Assembly: GCF_038396675.1 (NCBI RefSeq)
Contig: NC_088921.1
Span: 70,538,501 to 70,602,500, forward strand
Direction of reading: 5' to 3'
Source: Hydra vulgaris
Taxonomy: Eukaryota; Cnidaria; Hydrozoa; Anthoathecata; Hydridae
DNA length: 64,000 nt
The notes beneath the pieces are model-generated. The model searched no databases and was not told where the DNA came from. It saw only the letters and a program-made list of their open reading frames with translations. Below, piece after piece: positions 59,990 to 64,000 of the stretch. The position numbers and the translations under genes are program-made. How positions within the stretch are numbered: the stretch's first letter is position 1; every line of letters starts with the position of its first letter.

Positions 59990-62045
59990 TAAAAATAGTA
60001 TAAAAATTTTTCGAGGTCACTTATCGCTAATAAACTGGCAACAACTTATTAACTACAAAGACGCAAATAAAGCTTATGAACATTTTATCTGTGAGTTCAG
60101 TAATGCTTATGAAAAAGCATTTCCAAAACAAGAAAAAAGAGTCAAGCTAAAAAATTTACAAAGTCCATGGATTTCACAAGGCTTCATCAAATCTTCCAAA
60201 AAAAAAAAAAACTCTAAAACGCATTTAAAACAATACAATCAAAAAAGAGTCCGGGCCTTGATGATATCAGCTCTCATGTGGTTAAAGAAGTTTATGATGT
60301 TATTGAATATCCCCTATTGTATATATTTAATCTCTCATTAAAAAGTGGAGTTTTTCCTGAACACTTAAACTTAGCACACGTAGTTCCGATATATAAAAGC
60401 GGAGATAACTCTATTTTATCAAACTATAGGCCTATCTCCATACTTTCATGCTTCTCGAAAGTACTAGAACGCATTATGTTCAACAGACTTTTTTTCATAC
60501 CTCCAAAATCACAATATCTTTTTTAATAACCAATACGGATTTAAAAAAGACCATTCAACTGAACATGCAGTAATAAAGTTAGTCAACGAAATTTTGACTG
60601 GGTTTGACAAAAATCAATATACACTTGGAGTATTTATCGACCTGTCAAAGGCGTTCGATACAGTGGATCACAAAATCCTTCTATACAAACTTAGTAATTA
60701 TGGTATGAAAAACAAAAATCTAAAATGTTTTAGATGCTATCTAAACAATTGTAAACAAGCTTTATATTACAATAAAACTTACACTTCCCTTCAAACCATT
60801 ACTTGTGGCGTTCCCCAGAGATATGTTCTAGGTCCTTTGCTTTTTATTGTCTATATTAACAACATATTTTTGTCTTCTCGTATACTGAATTTTATTCTTT
60901 TTGCAGATGACACCCAAGCTTTCTACACCCACTTAAATTTAAAAACTATTTTTAACATAGTAAATCAGGAGCTTGAAGAGCTAAGCGATTGGTTGAAAGC
61001 TAACAAACTTTCCTTGAACATTGAAAAAAGCTAATCATTCTTTTCAAAAAACCATCAAAGTCAGACACATTACCATTAAAACTTCCAGATTTTAGTTGAC
61101 AAAACAATATTAAAAAGGGCATTTTCTGTGAAGTTTCTAGGAGTCATTCTATATGAACGTATTAGCTGGAAAGAGCATATCAAGTTGTTAGAAAATAAAA
61201 TATCTAAAAGCATTGGGATTATGCATAAAACTAAGTATATTTTAAATAAAGTATGTCTTAAAAGTTTTTACTTTGCATTTGTTCATAGCTACATTAGCTA
61301 CTGCAATGTTGCCTGGGCAAGTACTTATCCAAACTAGCCTTAGTCAATAAAAAACAAAAGCAAGCATGCCGCATATTCTCAAATGGATATGTTAGTGCTA
61401 AACAAATAATGAAAGAACTGAGAGTTCTTAATATTTATGAACAAAACATCTATAGCATCCTTCAGTTTATGTTCAAAGTAAAAAATAATTTGGTCCCAAA
61501 AATATTCCATAATTACTTCCAACTTATTGATCATAAATACGAAATAAAACATTCTAAGCAGAACTACTATATTCCAAAAATGTCTTTGAGTCAATCCCAA
61601 TTCTCAATATCTTGAAGAGAACCACAATTGTGGAACTCATTTCTCACAAATGAGATTAAAACGATAAACTCTTTTCAACATTTTAAATGCGTTAAACAAC
61701 AGTTACTTGACCTAAACATTACTGAAACAATCTCTTATTTTTAAAAAAACTTTCACACGTCTTGAAATTTTTTTTTTTTTACTTTCCATTTACACAATAG
61801 CTGGAAATGATTATGGTTATATTTATAAAAATGCATTTAATTGTATTTATATTTATAAAGATACATTTACTTGGCTATTTTACTTATAGGAGTTCTTATA
61901 TTTATATATATTTAAATATCTTATAACTTGTGTTTATCTTATATTTAATTGATAATGATTGTAAAACATAATTGAAATTAACGGGGCAAGATAATAAGAC
62001 CATCGTCTTCTGCTTGCTCCAGTCAATTTGTTACGTTAACAGTTT
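59990..62045 (+). mobile_element. LINE ORF2 (RT) inside the TIR structure
   Basis: Pieces in order: YKDANKAYEHFICEFSNAY (about 60056), PLLYIFNLSLKSGVFPEHLN (about 60310), SNYRPISILSCFSKVLERIM (about 60420), NQYGFKKDHSTEHAVIKL (about 60530), TLGVFIDLSKAFDTVDHKIL (60624), ITCGVPQRYVLGPLLFIVYI (about 60800), NFILFADDTQAF (60890-60925, catalytic DD intact), MKFLGVILYERISWKEHIKL (61128) and YISYCNVAWAS (about 61285). CR1/Jockey-type. Breaks are few: shifts near 60525 and 61040 and a stop near 61335. QG is QR in block 5. Endonuclease domain absent. The 3' UTR ends near 62040. Confidence 0.85.
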
Positions 62046-63124
62046 TGTAAAAAAAATAATTTTATATTGACGAAAAAAGATTATATAATAATAAAACAAT
62101 ATATAATAATAATGATTATATAATAATAAAGCTTTAATTATTTTGTATCATTTTTTACGTAATAAGAATTTCATTTTTTAAATTATTATTGTAATACCAA
62201 ATTTAATTACACTAACTGTAGAAGAACTTTTACTTCTAAATAAAGCTGAAAAAAATAAAACAACAATTACAGAACAAATCAACATGTACCACCGTTTTAC
62301 TTCGTTTCACAAAATATTCAAAGAATCCTTTAAATTCCCTTTGAAAAAATGAAGGAAGAATTTGTAAAAAAAACAATCAAAATGACATTATTTTTAGATG
62401 CACTTGTATTTTTTTTAATGTTTGAGAAACAGATCAAAGTCATACTTACAAAGTATGACTTTGACTTCGTTTCTCAAACATATTTCAAATCAAATTGAAT
62501 ATTTTTCAAGAAATTTAGGTAAACTTTTTATTAAATTTTTATTCAAAATATTTTTTTAGTTTTTTTTTTTTTCTAAAATTTTTTTATTTAGATTCATAAT
62601 GAAATTACAAGACATTAATATACTCTACCAACAATACTACAAAGTGTTTAATTCAAAATCAGAAATTTGGTTTCTTTATTTTTTTTAAAGAACCATTTCG
62701 TTTTTAAAGATCGAGATACTACATTTATACATTGAAAGAATTGTGTTTGAAAACATGGCAAGCCAAAAATTACTTACAAACTATTTACCAAAATTAAAAG
62801 AACAAATCTGAAACAGAAGAAGATACCAAATTTCTTTTTATTCAAGAACCTATAATTCGAAATCTACGTAAATATTTTATTTACTTTTATTGGCATCAAT
62901 ATTATTTTTATTGGCATCAAGTATTTTATGTAAATTATGATTTTTTAAGTCAATTTTTAAAAGTTGTAGAAAATTTTTTTAATAAGACTGTACTATTTTT
63001 AGATTAGATGATAAATCAATGTGAATTTATAACTCGTGTACAACTTTTTAGTTTTGGTATTATTAATGACGCAATTAAAAATTATTTTATTTAGATTAAA
63101 TGATTTTATTTAGATTAATATATT
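62046..63124. other. AT-rich interior of the TIR structure
   Basis: A hairpin with about 28-bp arms (TGTTTGAGAAAC...AAAGTCATACT and inverse) occupies 62419-62480. No coding sequence. Confidence 0.5.
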
Positions 63125-63357
63125 TTAATTTATATCTTCGTTTACGGTTCATTGTGTAATCATGAATCAACATTTTTTATTACATTTTTTTTATTATGTA
63201 TACATGATGTATTTTATTCAAAGATTAAAATGGTGAACGGTGAACGTATAACTTACGGTAAAAGGTGAGCGATGAACGTATAACGTAGTATCGTTTTTTT
63301 GACTAGGCATCAATTATCTACTGCTTGACGGTATTTGGGTAATGATGCAAAACAGAT

Positions 63358-63451
63358 AAGTTTTAGAACTTTTAAAAACAGATTTGCCTCACTTAAAATA
63401 GTATGCCCGGAGCAGCTCGCCCTCACCGCCCTGCCTTTCCTACGCCACTGT
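63358..63451 (-). mobile_element. hAT-like terminal sequence
   Basis: Minus strand from 63451 begins CAGTGGCGTAGGAAAGGCAG and continues as a GC-rich patch (GGGCGGTGAGGGCGAGCTGC). CAGTG fits the hAT tip consensus. The other end was not found; the element may be truncated by the structure ending at 63314. Confidence 0.5.
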
Positions 63452-63802
63452 AAAAAATACAAAGATTTTTTTAATACAATATTGATAAAATGAACGAAAA
63501 TAGAAGAATAGAAACAAGTCTTTTATCAAATACCCCTTAAAAACAAATTTTTAACTTTTTTAGTGTTAAAAACTTTCTGCAATTCTAATTAAAGATTTTT
63601 TTTTTACAATTGACAAGCATAAAAAATTCTAAAATATTTTTTTAGGTGGTGTTTAAACTAAAAATTTTAACATTTCAACATAAATTTTATTAGCAAGAGA
63701 TCAAGGGCTCGAAGCGAGCTCTGAGCATACTTTGCACTGTTGCAACGAGTTGGTAAGAAAGGAGGAATAAAATATATCTATATTTTTTAAACTAATTATT
63801 TT
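63452..63802. other. AT-rich DNA
   Basis: Nothing recognised before the tag at 63803. Confidence 0.4.
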
Positions 63803-63964
<162 letters not shown>

Positions 63965-64000
63965 CTGAAAAATAATTTCATGGATATTTACAAATAGTAA

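Larger units (their letters stand above)
59562..63314. mobile_element. 3.75-kb structure with about 190-bp terminal inverted repeats
   Basis: Left arm 59562-59755 and right arm 63125-63314 are inverted copies (tips ATTGATGCCTAGTCAAAAAA; inner ACGTTATACGTTCATCGCTC, GTATACATAATAA, GAACCGTAAAC). Similarity stops near GATATAAATTAAAA. TA lies on both sides (59560-59561, 63315-63316), consistent with a TA target duplication. The inside holds a LINE rather than a DDE transposase, so this is probably a non-autonomous element carrying a later LINE insertion. Confidence 0.75.

Noticed and set aside
59562-63314. DIRS or Polinton element because of inverted termini with an RT
   Set aside because: The RT is of LINE type and no tyrosine recombinase, polymerase B or integrase is visible.

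Overview
The window looks like nuclear DNA of a hydrozoan cnidarian, most likely Hydra. It is very AT-rich. Genes are split by short-exon/long-intron structure with GT-AG junctions. Relics of many transposon classes and long (TA)n arrays fill the rest. The organism name is an inference from base composition and repeat content; no database search was possible.

One host gene appears intact: an alpha-tubulin N-acetyltransferase (ATAT1/MEC-17) on the + strand. It was reconstructed from 11 exons between 17260 and 43901. The exons total exactly 1125 nt (374 residues plus stop), every intron phase matches, and the three residues known to matter in human ATAT1 (Q58, C120, D157) are present as Q59, C114 and D151. 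Its introns (66 nt to about 10 kb) hold most of the repeats in the first two thirds of the window.

Region by region. 1-1978: a LINE tail and AT-rich DNA. 1979-9790: a broken multi-exon gene encoding a MULE-type transposase core, a SWIM zinc finger and a PHD finger, with a hAT-type MITE in its first intron. 9776-13396: a tandem duplication, a 189-bp higher-order satellite, a TA array and LINE fragments. 13405-16429: a 3-kb hAT element with 8-bp target duplication and decayed transposase. 17260-43901: ATAT1, with intronic Ty3/gypsy, mariner, a CAC-ended DNA transposon with a RAG/Transib/CMC-like catalytic signature, a Penelope-like element, a second Tc1 relic, several minisatellites, a foldback element, two LINE relics and a hAT MITE. 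43902-50985: a LINE into which a second LINE is inserted in the opposite orientation. 51880-54631: a second MULE-SWIM relic next to a complete Tc1/mariner element with D-D36-E spacing. 54632-57250: three Penelope-like fragments, two of them facing each other across a TA array. 58440-59095: a hAT relic. 59562-63314: a 3.75-kb structure framed by about 190-bp inverted repeats with a LINE inside.

No convincing undescribed system was found. The most unusual signals are the MULE-SWIM-PHD fusion, the CAC-ended transposon with a GD-to-GE change at the presumed second catalytic Asp, the long-TIR structure enclosing a LINE, the duplicated and disabled 3' half of ATAT1 exon 1, and a recurring class of short perfect snap-back palindromes, several of them inside retroelement relics. 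No rRNA, tRNA or CRISPR array was recognised.
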